Shown here: piece by piece, positions 9,415-18,754 of the stretch
Layout of the letters: every line of letters begins with the position of its first letter
Numbering within the stretch: the first letter of the stretch is position 1
Assembly (NCBI GenBank): GCA_947498705.1
Contig: CANMLW010000002.1
Span: 62,001-126,000, forward strand
Reading direction: 5' to 3'
From: an uncultured Aquimarina sp.
Lineage (GTDB): Bacteria; Bacteroidota; Bacteroidia; Flavobacteriales; Flavobacteriaceae
DNA length: 64,000 nt
Program-made: the position numbers and the translations under genes
Notes under the pieces: generated by a model
What the model was told of the DNA's origin: nothing
The model's input: only the letters and a program-made list of their open reading frames with translations
Databases searched by the model: none

Positions 9415-10805
9415 TACTTATATTTTATGAGTATTAAATCTTTTGATCCTTTATTTTCTGGGATATCGAAATCATTACTTTCTGAGTTTCCTGCAATGAT
9501 TATTTTATTATCCTTGGTCTCTATACATCCTGTAGCAAATTCTGCCTGGCTACCTCCTAGAATTGATTTCCAAAGAATATCTCCTTTATTGTTTATGATA
9601 ATGCTTAGTACATCACTTTGCCCATTATTTTTATCCAGATCTATATCATTACTTCTAGAGTTACCTGTAATAAGAAAATGACCATCTTTGGTTTTATGTA
9701 TTCCTCTTCCGGTATCAAATTGGGTACCTCCTAATGTTTTTTCCCACAAAAGTTTACCATTATCATCTATTTGTATGATCCAAAGGTCGGCATTTCCTTT
9801 TGCATCCGAAACATTAACATCAGCACTTCTAGAATCACCTACAATAATATAGGTGCCATCTCCAACTGGGGCTATGCCATAGGCAATATCAATTTCGCTA
9901 CCGCCATATGTTTTTTCCCAAACCAAATTTCCTTGAGCATCTATTTTTACAGCCCAATAGTCATAACTTCCAATATTTACTGAGATATCTGAAGTTTCTG
10001 CAGAACCGCTTTCACTTTCTGAGGATCCAATCATCAAAAACCCGTTATCGACTGTTTGTATCACATCATAACTACGGTCATTATCTGTTCCTCCAAAATA
10101 ACGTCTCCATTCTTTATCTCCAGAGGCATTTAATTTAATTCCCCAAAATTCTCCTACTCCATGTTTTTGAGAACTCTTATTTGCTAGAGGACCGTCGTTA
10201 CCACCGCCATCGCTAGCAGTAACATCTAAAAATCCTGTAATAAAATAGCCATTATCATTAGTTTGAATAACAGAAAATGCTCTATCTATACCAGAAAATC
10301 CAAAGGATTTTTCCCATTGTATTTCTCCACCAGCATCAATTTTTAGGATCCAATAGTCTTGTAATCCTTCATTTACGGCAACATCACCATCATTACTTCT
10401 GTTGTATCCTACAATAGCGTATCCACCGTCTTTGGTCGCAATGATTTTTTCTGCTCTTTCGTCTGCTGTACCTCCATAGGTTTTACTCCAGCTAATATCC
10501 CCATCTTGGGTAAGTTTAAGTACCCAAAAATCACTATCGGTTGCAGTTTTGGTGGTAATATCCCCGTCGGTACTTTGTGTATATCCTGCAATGACATAGC
10601 CTCCATCGGTAGCTTCTACTACCGATAGAGCACTATCTTCATTACTTCCTCCGAACGTTTTTATCCATTCTACAGAAAGGTCAAAAACTGGTTCGTTATC
10701 CTCTTCTCCCGTATTTTTGGTAGTATCATCACTACTGCAAGAGATAAAATTAAATATTGCAAGAAAAAGAATACTACAATAAAATAGGGGGTTTGATTTA
10801 TTCAT
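9414..10805 (-). CDS. beta-propeller-like repeat lipoprotein
   Basis: This 463-residue protein has a lipoprotein signal (NFISC, about Cys23) followed by about seven repeats of 55-65 residues. Each repeat carries W-x-K-x-(F/Y/L)-G-G, then D-x-x-x-x-(I/V)-x-x-(T/A)-x-D-G-G-(Y/F)-x-(I/V)-x-G-x-(S/N)-x-S, then D-(Y/F/L)-W-(V/I)-(L/I/V)-K-(I/L). This is a blade-like pattern seen in many Bacteroidota surface proteins of unknown binding specificity. It lies 19 bases downstream of the choice-of-anchor B gene and overlaps the MbnP-like gene by one base, so it belongs to the diheme/MbnP operon. Confidence 0.7.
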   Translation of the reverse strand: MNKSNPLFYCSILFLAIFNFISCSSDDTTKNTGEEDNEPVFDLSVEWIKTFGGSNEDSALSVVEATDGGYVIAGYTQSTDGDITTKTATDSDFWVLKLTQDGDISWSKTYGGTADERAEKIIATKDGGYAIVGYNRSNDGDVAVNEGLQDYWILKIDAGGEIQWEKSFGFSGIDRAFSVIQTNDNGYFITGFLDVTASDGGGNDGPLANKSSQKHGVGEFWGIKLNASGDKEWRRYFGGTDNDRSYDVIQTVDNGFLMIGSSESESGSAETSDISVNIGSYDYWAVKIDAQGNLVWEKTYGGSEIDIAYGIAPVGDGTYIIVGDSRSADVNVSDAKGNADLWIIQIDDNGKLLWEKTLGGTQFDTGRGIHKTKDGHFLITGNSRSNDIDLDKNNGQSDVLSIIINNKGDILWKSILGGSQAEFATGCIETKDNKIIIAGNSESNDFDIPENKGSKDLILIKYK

Positions 10806-10824
10806 TACTTTACTATTAAAACAA

Positions 10825-13527
10825 CTACTCTTTAATAAAACGTTTTACAAAGGATTTACCCTCTGATTCAACTTGTAAAAAGTAGGCTCCTGAGTTTAAA
10901 TTAGAGATGTTTATACTATTAGAAACGTTTCCTTTGCCAACTAATTGTCCCAGAACACTTCTGATCTCATATTCTGCATCTCTTTCTATACCTCGCATAT
11001 ATAAATTTAAATCATTTCCTCTAACTGGATTAGGGTACAGATTAAGAATAATTTGTGCTTCTTCTTTTGGGAAATCATTTTTAGATACGTTGGTGGTAAG
11101 TGCAACATTGTCTATTGCGATATCATTTTGCCAGGTGTTTCCTGTCGTTCTGTTGAACCTTAATTGTATACTTTTACCTACATAAGCGGCAAGATCTATA
11201 GTAGCTGTTTTCCAAGCATTACCTTGATTTGTACTTTGTGTCCAAACGCTGGCCCATGTGTTTCCGTCGTTTGCACTAACTTCTACCAAAAAGGATCCCA
11301 TATTAGAGGCTCCATACATATGGTAACTGAATGAAAATGCTGCAGAAGTTTCATTGGTCAGATCAAAACAAGGAGAAGTCAATATTGCTTGTTTATTTGG
11401 GAAACCAGTACCATTACCCGATGCTTCGACATAAAGATAATACGTTCCATTTGATGCCGTAGAAGGCCCGGTATTGTTAGACGGTGTTCCATTGCTATTA
11501 ATACTCCAATTCAGGTTGTCTGATGTAGATTGTGACCAGCTACCAATTGTATTTTCAAATCCTTCGTTATAAGGGAAAGAAGAGATTCCAGATGTACAAC
11601 CAGAAACGACTACACCACCATCTGTAATATTTACACTATAATCTTCTACTTCACCGTATTGAAATGACTCACAAGGAGTAGGCACTCCATTATATTTCAT
11701 AGAAACTCTCATTCTGGTGATTCCTTTGGCGGTTCCAGCAGGAACTGTAAAAGAACCACTAACAGGTGTTGCTGTAGAAGGTGTTTTTGACCACACTTGT
11801 TCTCCTGCATCTGCAAAATCACCATCTCTGTTATAATCTATCCATACACTATAAGCTTCAGAATATACACTACTGGCCCAAGTTGGTGTAATGGTAATCG
11901 TATGTGAGTTTCCAATAGATAAATCTGTTGAGATAGTTGTATAGTCACCATAACCACCACTAGAAGCAGTTGTAGTATTGTTTATTGAACCAAGATTTAC
12001 ATTACTTATATATTCATCTGATGTTGTTCTACCATTCGAATCACAATAGTTTATATCTGCACTGGCGGTTGTAAAGTTTACAGATGCACTATAGTTTGAT
12101 GGTGATCCGCTTTGACATTTACTTCTTACTTGTGCCTCATATGAGGTATTGGCAGTTAGATTAGTAATGGTATAAGAGTTTGTACTTGCTGCATTGGTTG
12201 TCCAATTGGTAGTTCCTGTTCTGCGATATCTTATATCATAGGTTGTTTCTGCTACTTCTGTCCAACTAATTACCGCCGATGTTGTTGTGATTGCAGAAGA
12301 AGCTCCTCCTGTTGGCGTAGTAGCTGTACATGGATTGGTAGTAGTACCGCTCTTTTTAACCAGGAAAAACCCACCTTGAATATCACTTACCACAATATTT
12401 CCGCTATTAAAATAAGGATAGACATTCCATACGCCATCCATAGTAGCACTATTACTACTTGTGTAAGTATCAAAATACCCAACCTCTGTCATGGTTTTAT
12501 TACCAATATTTGAAATATCTATGATTCTAATCCCCGCTCTATAATTTGCCAGATAGAATAAATTGCCTTTTACATATCCATTATGGTCGGTAGCTGCTGT
12601 AGGACCTGTATAGTTCATATGCACCTTTGGATTGTCTAAATCTTGAAAATCAAATACGACGGTTTTCGTATTAAAACCAACTCTTCCTTCATCGAGTTCG
12701 TCACCTAACAAAAAATATCTCATATCATCTGTAAACCATCCTTGATGAGTATAATTTACATCGGTATATTTTATAGTAGAGATCAATTTAGGATTACTTT
12801 TATCAGTAATATCAGCAATAACAACTTCTATTTGATTACTACCAATTAGGATTTCTTTTCCTGTATAGTCACTATCAGGACCGTTGTAATTAACTACTTG
12901 TGCATCATGAGTATAAGGGTCACCTCCTGTAGAAAGAAAGCCTCCGGCGTCTTTAGGGTTTTTTGGGTCTGTTATATCTATAAATAGAGGTCCACCTCTA
13001 TAGGTTCCGCTTCTAAGAGCACCAACAATATAGGCGTATCCAGAATCTTCGTTAATTACAATGTTATGCGCATTCCCAAATCCTGTATATCGCTTATCAG
13101 GTGTAAAATTTTGAGGAGGATTAGCCACATTGCGTAAACGAGTAAGATCAAAAACTTGTAACCCATGGCCAGAAGCCTCACTTACAATAAATGCATGATT
13201 CTTATATACTTTAACGTCTCGCCACGAACTATTTGAAGTTGCTGTAGGAACTTTACCAAGGTAGACAGGAGATGTTGGATTAGAGATATCGATAAAAGCG
13301 GTCCCGTTATCTAATGCGATTATGGCATACTCTTTATTATTGGTAGGATCAGTCCAACCCCAACTATCATTACCACTAGACGCACTCATAGTCGCTAGAG
13401 AAATGTGCGACATTAGATCATAATCTTTACAGGGATAGTTTCCTGCTTTTCCATTTACACAGGGTGTTTGCCCATATAAAAATACTGTTGTAGTAAGCAA
13501 CAGAATTATAGAAGTTAGTTTTTTCAT
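10825..13527 (-). CDS. choice-of-anchor B family protein with T9SS sorting domain
   Basis: This 900-residue secreted protein has an N-terminal signal peptide ending VFLYGQ. An LVIVD-type propeller region (about 25-395) includes FGNAHNIVINEDSGYAYIVG, the signature of the choice-of-anchor B family. Next come a fibronectin type III domain (about 405-485), a GEVED domain (about 540-635, ending FQYGEVEDYSV), a MAM-like jelly-roll region (about 645-810) and a C-terminal Por/T9SS type A sorting domain (about 825-900, with LYPNPV and FVKRFIKE). It should cross the outer membrane by the type IX system. It is the first gene of the four-gene operon that ends with the MbnH-like enzyme. Confidence 0.85.
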   Translation of the reverse strand: MKKLTSIILLLTTTVFLYGQTPCVNGKAGNYPCKDYDLMSHISLATMSASSGNDSWGWTDPTNNKEYAIIALDNGTAFIDISNPTSPVYLGKVPTATSNSSWRDVKVYKNHAFIVSEASGHGLQVFDLTRLRNVANPPQNFTPDKRYTGFGNAHNIVINEDSGYAYIVGALRSGTYRGGPLFIDITDPKNPKDAGGFLSTGGDPYTHDAQVVNYNGPDSDYTGKEILIGSNQIEVVIADITDKSNPKLISTIKYTDVNYTHQGWFTDDMRYFLLGDELDEGRVGFNTKTVVFDFQDLDNPKVHMNYTGPTAATDHNGYVKGNLFYLANYRAGIRIIDISNIGNKTMTEVGYFDTYTSSNSATMDGVWNVYPYFNSGNIVVSDIQGGFFLVKKSGTTTNPCTATTPTGGASSAITTTSAVISWTEVAETTYDIRYRRTGTTNWTTNAASTNSYTITNLTANTSYEAQVRSKCQSGSPSNYSASVNFTTASADINYCDSNGRTTSDEYISNVNLGSINNTTTASSGGYGDYTTISTDLSIGNSHTITITPTWASSVYSEAYSVWIDYNRDGDFADAGEQVWSKTPSTATPVSGSFTVPAGTAKGITRMRVSMKYNGVPTPCESFQYGEVEDYSVNITDGGVVVSGCTSGISSFPYNEGFENTIGSWSQSTSDNLNWSINSNGTPSNNTGPSTASNGTYYLYVEASGNGTGFPNKQAILTSPCFDLTNETSAAFSFSYHMYGASNMGSFLVEVSANDGNTWASVWTQSTNQGNAWKTATIDLAAYVGKSIQLRFNRTTGNTWQNDIAIDNVALTTNVSKNDFPKEEAQIILNLYPNPVRGNDLNLYMRGIERDAEYEIRSVLGQLVGKGNVSNSINISNLNSGAYFLQVESEGKSFVKRFIKE

Positions 13528-14103
13528 TAGTATAAGTTTTATTGAGTTATGAGTTAGTAATTTTTTTTAACTGATTATCAGGTAGTTTTATTGTTATAAA
13601 GCAGATAAAATACTTGCAAAAGCTATTCTTTTATCGCTATGAAATGTCGTAAATAGTACTAATAGTACAACAGAGTTACTACTGTACGTCTATATCATCT
13701 ATCTATGCTTTACGTATTGACGGATATTTGACTTTTTAATTAATAGAAATCAAATATTTATAGAAACAGTATAAATATAAAATGTGATTGTATAAAAGGG
13801 GGTATTTATACTGAATGGTAGTATTATGATCAGTAATACGTTAGGTTTAAGTTGAGTTTTTTCATGAGTTTGTGTTTTTTATAGTTTGTTGAAAAACTGA
13901 TTTTTTAAAGTGTTACAATAAATTAAAAATCAATCAATTAACAAATCTATCAAAAATAGCGGTAGCATTTTAGGATTTTATAGGTATGTAATAAAGATTT
14001 TTGTGTTTTTTAACCTTTTTTAACAGTTTTAGCTATATTTATAGCAATATCTTCTGTTTATAGCGATTTTTTTTAATTAAATCCCAATTGATTTACTCTT
14101 TAT
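13528..14103. other. divergent intergenic region without a gene
   Basis: About 575 bases separate the choice-of-anchor B gene (minus) from the promoter of the DUF3078 gene (plus). The stretch is very AT-rich with many stops in all frames. I found no convincing small ORF, RNA or strong hairpin, and no clean TAnnTTTG box for the minus-strand operon. Confidence 0.5.
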
Positions 14104-14133
14104 TTGATAAACAAACTACTTGCTTTATCTTTG
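14104..14133 (+). promoter_or_regulatory. promoter of the DUF3078 gene
   Basis: TTG (14104-14106), 19 bases, then TATCTTTG (14126-14133) is a perfect match to the Bacteroidota TTG/TAnnTTTG housekeeping promoter. It lies 26 bases before the ATG at 14160, which supports that start over the upstream TTG codon at 14088. Confidence 0.75.
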
Positions 14134-14159
14134 TAATCTATCCCTGCAATAAAATTCAG

Positions 14160-15188
14160 ATGAAGAGAATTTTCTTAGCAAGTATTTTGTTTTTTTTTAT
14201 TCCTGTTTCTATAATTTTTAGTCAAAAAAAGGTCGAGTATTTGGATTCGATTCAAGTTCGTTTAAAACGTTCCCTGGATAGTATTATGCAAAATACGACC
14301 AATGATCTTAATAGTATTGTCCTAAAACAAAAGCTAAAAGAAATTACGCCTCCAAAACCCACTGTTGCAGAAAAGCAAGGTTGGAAAAGCAAAGCCAATT
14401 TTTCGTTGTTGTTCAATCAGTCTGCTTTTAATTTTGATTGGCAAGGAGGAGGGACTTCTAATATTGCAGGAAATACAGCACTTAGTTTTGAGTTTAACTA
14501 TAAACGAAATAGTTTGGTGTGGGATAATAAGGTGTTGGCAGATTATGGTCTTACTTTTTTAAGAGGTGAGGATTTTGCGAGAAAAACCAATGATCGTATC
14601 GAGTTTAACTCGAGATTAGGGCAGCAGATAGGGCAAAGTTTATGGAACTATTCACTATTTATAAATTTTAGGTCTCAGTTTGCTAAAGGATATCGATTTT
14701 CTAAGGATCCAGATACAGAAGAGACCATTCGAACAGAAGAAACACATTTTTTTTCTCCAGCATTTGTACAGATAGGACCTGGTTTGTTATGGAAAAAAAG
14801 TGATAATCTAAATGTTAACATTGCTCCTGTAACCGCTCGTTTAATTTTTGTTGATGATCAATTTACAAGTGATGAAACTTATGTAGATGGAGACTATTTT
14901 GGAGTAGATAAAGATAAAAACTCGCGTTTTGAGTTTGGTGGATCTTTGGCTGCTTATGGTAAATTTATGATGTTAAAAAATGTATCTATAGAAAATCTGT
15001 TAAACTTATACTCTAATTATATAGAAGACCCTTTTAATGTAGATCTGGATTATACTCTAAATATTAACTTATTGGTTAATAAATATATCAAAGGTAGTTT
15101 TGTTTTTCAAGCGATCTATGACGATAATGCTACTAGCGGTTTTCAGATACGAGAAGTTATAGGGTTAGGACTCACTTATGAGTTTTGA
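14160..15188 (+). CDS. DUF3078 outer-membrane-type protein
   Basis: This 342-residue protein has a signal peptide ending IIFSQ and then alternating beta strands ending in GLGLTYEF, a terminal Phe typical of outer-membrane beta-barrels. The WQGGGTSNIAGN segment with later NSLVWDNKVLADYGLT is typical of DUF3078 proteins. The function is unknown in the family. The frame is open from a TTG at 14088, but the canonical promoter ends at 14133, so translation should begin at the ATG at 14160. Confidence 0.8.
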   Translation: MKRIFLASILFFFIPVSIIFSQKKVEYLDSIQVRLKRSLDSIMQNTTNDLNSIVLKQKLKEITPPKPTVAEKQGWKSKANFSLLFNQSAFNFDWQGGGTSNIAGNTALSFEFNYKRNSLVWDNKVLADYGLTFLRGEDFARKTNDRIEFNSRLGQQIGQSLWNYSLFINFRSQFAKGYRFSKDPDTEETIRTEETHFFSPAFVQIGPGLLWKKSDNLNVNIAPVTARLIFVDDQFTSDETYVDGDYFGVDKDKNSRFEFGGSLAAYGKFMMLKNVSIENLLNLYSNYIEDPFNVDLDYTLNINLLVNKYIKGSFVFQAIYDDNATSGFQIREVIGLGLTYEF

Positions 15189-15226
15189 CCTTTGAGGAAA
15201 TATACTATAGAGAAGTATGTTAAATA

Positions 15227-16450
15227 CTATTCGTTGTTTTGCTCATCAATTATAATTTCTGGATATAGAAAATTGTTATATGGAAAACGAGTTACATGTA
15301 TATCTCTTACTTCTTTATATACTCTGTTTCTAAATGTATCGATATTTTCTTTATTAATAGCAGAAATAAATAGCGCATTGTCACCTATTCTACTCATCCA
15401 CGTTTGTTTCCACTCGTCGATTGTGTAATGTATTTTTGTCTTTTCGGTGATCAAATCATCCTCATCGATGGTTTCATGTTTGTAAGCATCTATTTTGTTA
15501 AAAACCATAATAGTAGCCTTTTCTCTACAGTCAATTTCTCCAAGAATATTGTTTACCGATTCGATGTGATCTTCGAACTGAGGGTGAGAAATATCAACAA
15601 TATGTAATAATAAATCTGCTTCTCGTACTTCATCTAGGGTACTTTTAAAACTTTCTACAAGTTGTGTAGGTAATTTTCTAATAAACCCTACTGTATCACT
15701 AAGTAAAAACGGAAGATTACCAATCACTACTTTTCTTACCGTAGTATCCAGCGTTGCAAACAGTTTATTTTCTGCAAAAACGTCGCTTTTAGAAACTACA
15801 TTCATCAAGGTAGATTTACCCACATTGGTGTATCCTACTAATGCTACTCGCACTAATTTACCACGGTTACCACGTTGTGTTGCCATTTGCTTATCGATGG
15901 TAAGTAGCTTTTTCTTAAGTAAAGAAATACGATCCCTTACAATACGTCTATCAGTTTCGATCTCGGTTTCTCCTGGTCCACGCATTCCGATACCTCCTCG
16001 TTGTCTTTCTAAGTGAGTCCATAGCCCTGTTAATCGAGGTAATAAATACTGGTATTGTGCTAATTCTACTTGGGTTCGGGCATAGCTGGTCTGTGCACGT
16101 TGTGCAAAAATATCAAGAATCAAATTGGTTCGATCTATGATTTTTGCTTTAAGTACTCGTTCTACATTACGTAGTTGAGCAGGAGTAAGTTCATCATCAA
16201 AAACGACTGTGCCAATCTTATGTTGTTCTACATAGAGACGTACCTCTTCTAGTTTTCCTGATCCCAAAAAAGTTTTAGAGTTTGGCATATCCATTTTTTG
16301 AGTAAATCGCTTTACCACTTCGCCTCCTGCAGTATAAGTAAGAAACTCTAACTCATCTAAAAACTCATCCAGCTTTTCTTCATCCTGGTTTTTGGTGATG
16401 ATACCTATTAATACTGTCTTTTCGTATGCTACTTCTTTCCGTTCTAACAT
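15227..16450 (-). CDS. hflX: ribosome-associated GTPase HflX
   Basis: This 407-residue GTPase has the HflX N-terminal domain with FDDELTPAQLRNVE, the middle helical region RGGIGMRGPGETEIETDRR, and the G domain with G1 GYTNVGKSTLMN (about residue 208), G3 DTVGFI, and G4 NKID. HflX binds the 50S subunit and splits stalled ribosomes. The C-terminal part after the G domain (about 365-407) is short but normal for Flavobacteria. It stands alone, convergent with the DUF3078 gene. Confidence 0.95.
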   Translation of the reverse strand: MLERKEVAYEKTVLIGIITKNQDEEKLDEFLDELEFLTYTAGGEVVKRFTQKMDMPNSKTFLGSGKLEEVRLYVEQHKIGTVVFDDELTPAQLRNVERVLKAKIIDRTNLILDIFAQRAQTSYARTQVELAQYQYLLPRLTGLWTHLERQRGGIGMRGPGETEIETDRRIVRDRISLLKKKLLTIDKQMATQRGNRGKLVRVALVGYTNVGKSTLMNVVSKSDVFAENKLFATLDTTVRKVVIGNLPFLLSDTVGFIRKLPTQLVESFKSTLDEVREADLLLHIVDISHPQFEDHIESVNNILGEIDCREKATIMVFNKIDAYKHETIDEDDLITEKTKIHYTIDEWKQTWMSRIGDNALFISAINKENIDTFRNRVYKEVRDIHVTRFPYNNFLYPEIIIDEQNNE

Positions 16451-16556
16451 TAACTAACTTCTTATTATATTGTGGCTGTAAACAAATGTACAAAAGTACG
16501 ATAATTATACGCTTAGAAACCAATATAATAAGGGGTTTCTTATAAAACTAACGATA

Positions 16557-17528
16557 ATGCCCAATAAATTTTATTTCAGAAAAAAGGATACAAATCATTA
16601 TACTGTAGCTTTTTATAATCTCGAAAACTTATTTGATATTCATGATGACCCTTATATTCTGGATGATGATTTTTTACCAGATTCAGAAAAACAATGGAAT
16701 CGCAAGCGTTATGAGAAAAAGCTATTTAAACTAGGTACAGTTATTTCTAATATTGGATTTTCGAGAACAAGAAAAGCTCCTGTTTTGTTGGGAGTTGCAG
16801 AAGTAGAAAATAAAAAAGTGCTAGAAGACCTGATACAAACCAAGCATTTAAGAGAAAAAAATTATGGGATTGTACATTATGATTCTCCAGACGAACGAGG
16901 TATTGATGTGGGGCTTTTATATCAAAAACAATATTTTGAAGTGACGCATTCAGAGAGTATTCAGGTATTGGTATATAACGATAATGGGGATAGGGATTAT
17001 ACCAGAGATATTTTATGGGTAACAGGTATTTTAAACAATGAAGAGATTCATATTTTAGTGAATCATTGGCCATCAAGACGTGATGGAGCAGAGGGTACTT
17101 CTTATAAACGTATTGTTGCGGCCGATAAAAATCGTGAGATTATAGATAACATAACCAACGAAAACCCAGATGCAAAAATTATTGTTATGGGAGATTTTAA
17201 CGATGATCCTTTTAACGAAAGTGTTAAAAAACATCTGGTGCAAGGGGATCTTTTTAATCCTATGGAGCGGTTATTAACCCGATATCGCGGTACTACAAAT
17301 TATAGGAACCAATGGAATCTTTTTGATCAGATTATTTTTACTAATAATTTTCATAAATACGAAAAAGGAAAGCATAGCTTTTCTAATGCTGCTATTTTTG
17401 ATAAGGATTTTCTAAAGATATACAAAGGCAGATATAAAGGAACTCCTTTTAGAACCTATGCTGGTAGAAAATATACAGGAGGATATAGTGATCATTTTCC
17501 CGTGTTTATGCAACTGAAATTGAATTGA
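16557..17528 (+). CDS. endonuclease/exonuclease/phosphatase (EEP) family protein
   Basis: This 323-residue protein lacks a signal peptide. It carries the EEP catalytic motifs in order: FYNLENLFD near the N-terminus, LGVAEVEN (metal-binding Glu), VNHWPSRRDG (catalytic His), VMGDFNDDP (Asp/Asn), and the C-terminal SDHFPVFM (Asp-His pair). Members hydrolyse phosphodiesters in nucleic acids or lipids, and the substrate is not evident. It starts at an ATG 106 bases from the divergent hflX start. Confidence 0.85.
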   Translation: MPNKFYFRKKDTNHYTVAFYNLENLFDIHDDPYILDDDFLPDSEKQWNRKRYEKKLFKLGTVISNIGFSRTRKAPVLLGVAEVENKKVLEDLIQTKHLREKNYGIVHYDSPDERGIDVGLLYQKQYFEVTHSESIQVLVYNDNGDRDYTRDILWVTGILNNEEIHILVNHWPSRRDGAEGTSYKRIVAADKNREIIDNITNENPDAKIIVMGDFNDDPFNESVKKHLVQGDLFNPMERLLTRYRGTTNYRNQWNLFDQIIFTNNFHKYEKGKHSFSNAAIFDKDFLKIYKGRYKGTPFRTYAGRKYTGGYSDHFPVFMQLKLN

Positions 17529-17544
17529 TTTTACCTTCTTAATA

Positions 17545-17590
17545 CCACTCTTCTAAATCTCCCTTCAAGGGGAGATTTAGAGGGGTGTTC
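17545..17590. terminator. long hairpin / extragenic palindrome
   Basis: A stem CTAAATCTCCC / GGGGAGATTTAG with flanking partial pairing (CACTC ... GGGTG) follows the EEP gene. It could act as its terminator. The form resembles extragenic palindromes common in flavobacterial genomes (recollection, not searched). Confidence 0.5.
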
Positions 17591-17720
17591 ATTTTACTAG
17601 CTCCCTTCCCTCGAGGACGATGGCGCGAAAGCGACAGGCGAGTTGTAGCGTTGACAGGGATGGGTGTTTCGTAAAAGATAGTAGTAAAAACCCTACAGTC
17701 CGAGCTTGCTAAATGCGAGT

Positions 17721-17747
17721 CGTTGTAGCGAATAATTTGCTACAACG
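17721..17747. terminator. hairpin between convergent genes
   Basis: A perfect 9-bp stem CGTTGTAGC / GCTACAACG with a 9-nt loop lies directly against the stop codon of the minus-strand lipoprotein gene at 17750. The sequence between this and the preceding palindrome (17591-17720) is unusually GC-rich for the window and contains a partial copy of the GTTGTAGCG word near 17643. Confidence 0.45.
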
Positions 17748-17749
17748 CT

Positions 17750-18463
17750 CTAGAAATTTAATCTGCTAGATCCAATAGTACCTGTATGATAATAGTCCCA
17801 GCCATTGGCAGTGGTATTATCTAACCATCGATTAGGTTTGGATACAATAGCAGAGTATCCAGTAGCCGGTACGCTTTGATGAAAACTTTTTACATACACA
17901 TAGAAATGTTTTATAAACCACCCATCGGTACCTTTAAGACGTATATGTGCGTGTTTAGTTTCTACCCAGGATACTGATTTACCAGCGATAGCGGTTTTCA
18001 TAAGATAGGCATCCCATCCACCTTCGCGATCATCGCCGGGATTGTTTAGATTAATATAAGAAGTATGTTTACCTCCTTTATTGGTATTAAAGTAAACGGA
18101 AGCATGTACGGTGCCATTGGTTGCAGCATTGACTTGAGAACCCGTATTGGTCCATATCTGATAAAACCATTCTTTACTAGTACCATAGACAGGGCCAATA
18201 CTAATATCTGTATAGGTTTCTACCTGTTTGTTAAACCTTGCAAAGGCTTCTTCTTTAGACACGTTTTTATCAAAATGCATTTGTAAAACGGGAGTGATGG
18301 TTTCTTTGCCACTTTGGTTTACAATATCATCGCTTTCTCCTGTGGTACTTAGAAAGCCTTCGGGTATATTTTCTTTTATGTCTACCGTTTCGGTATCAGA
18401 TTTTTCGCAGGAGATTAGAAATAATACTCCTAGTACTATTAGTATGGTTGGTATTGTTTTCAT
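17750..18463 (-). CDS. hypothetical lipoprotein, possibly PLAT-like
   Basis: This 237-residue protein has a lipoprotein signal ending LISC (about Cys19). After a low-complexity linker, residues about 75-200 form a beta-rich domain with WFYQIWTNTGSQVNAATNG, then SVYFNT, DDREGGWDAYL, and KGTDGWFIKHFYVYV. The order (strand, Thr-Gly, acidic loop, Trp-Phe-x-x-x-x-x-x-V) is reminiscent of PLAT/LH2 domains, but this is weak. No function is assigned. It converges with the EEP gene. Confidence 0.6.
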   Translation of the reverse strand: MKTIPTILIVLGVLFLISCEKSDTETVDIKENIPEGFLSTTGESDDIVNQSGKETITPVLQMHFDKNVSKEEAFARFNKQVETYTDISIGPVYGTSKEWFYQIWTNTGSQVNAATNGTVHASVYFNTNKGGKHTSYINLNNPGDDREGGWDAYLMKTAIAGKSVSWVETKHAHIRLKGTDGWFIKHFYVYVKSFHQSVPATGYSAIVSKPNRWLDNTTANGWDYYHTGTIGSSRLNF

Positions 18464-18754
18464 CTGATTATACTTTTGTTTTAAGAATTATATTAGGAGC
18501 GTTCTGTAAACTTAAGACTCTGATTGTTAATAAGTAAGAGATTAATGGCTGAAATTTCACAGGGTATTTACCCTGTTTTATACCGGGGGTTCTAACTTCT
18601 AAGACAGATGCTTAAAGAGTTTATAAAGTATAATGGAGGAATATGGGATTACGTTTCCTTTTATTAAACTTTTATTAACACCAACAAAATATTGTAATCG
18701 TTATCTTACTATACTTTGCATAACGCAAAAAAACGCACAAAAATTCAATCAGTT

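Noticed and set aside
17591-17720. GC-rich stretch considered as a tRNA or small RNA
   Set aside because: No cloverleaf or conserved RNA motif could be drawn; the words look like extragenic repeat material.
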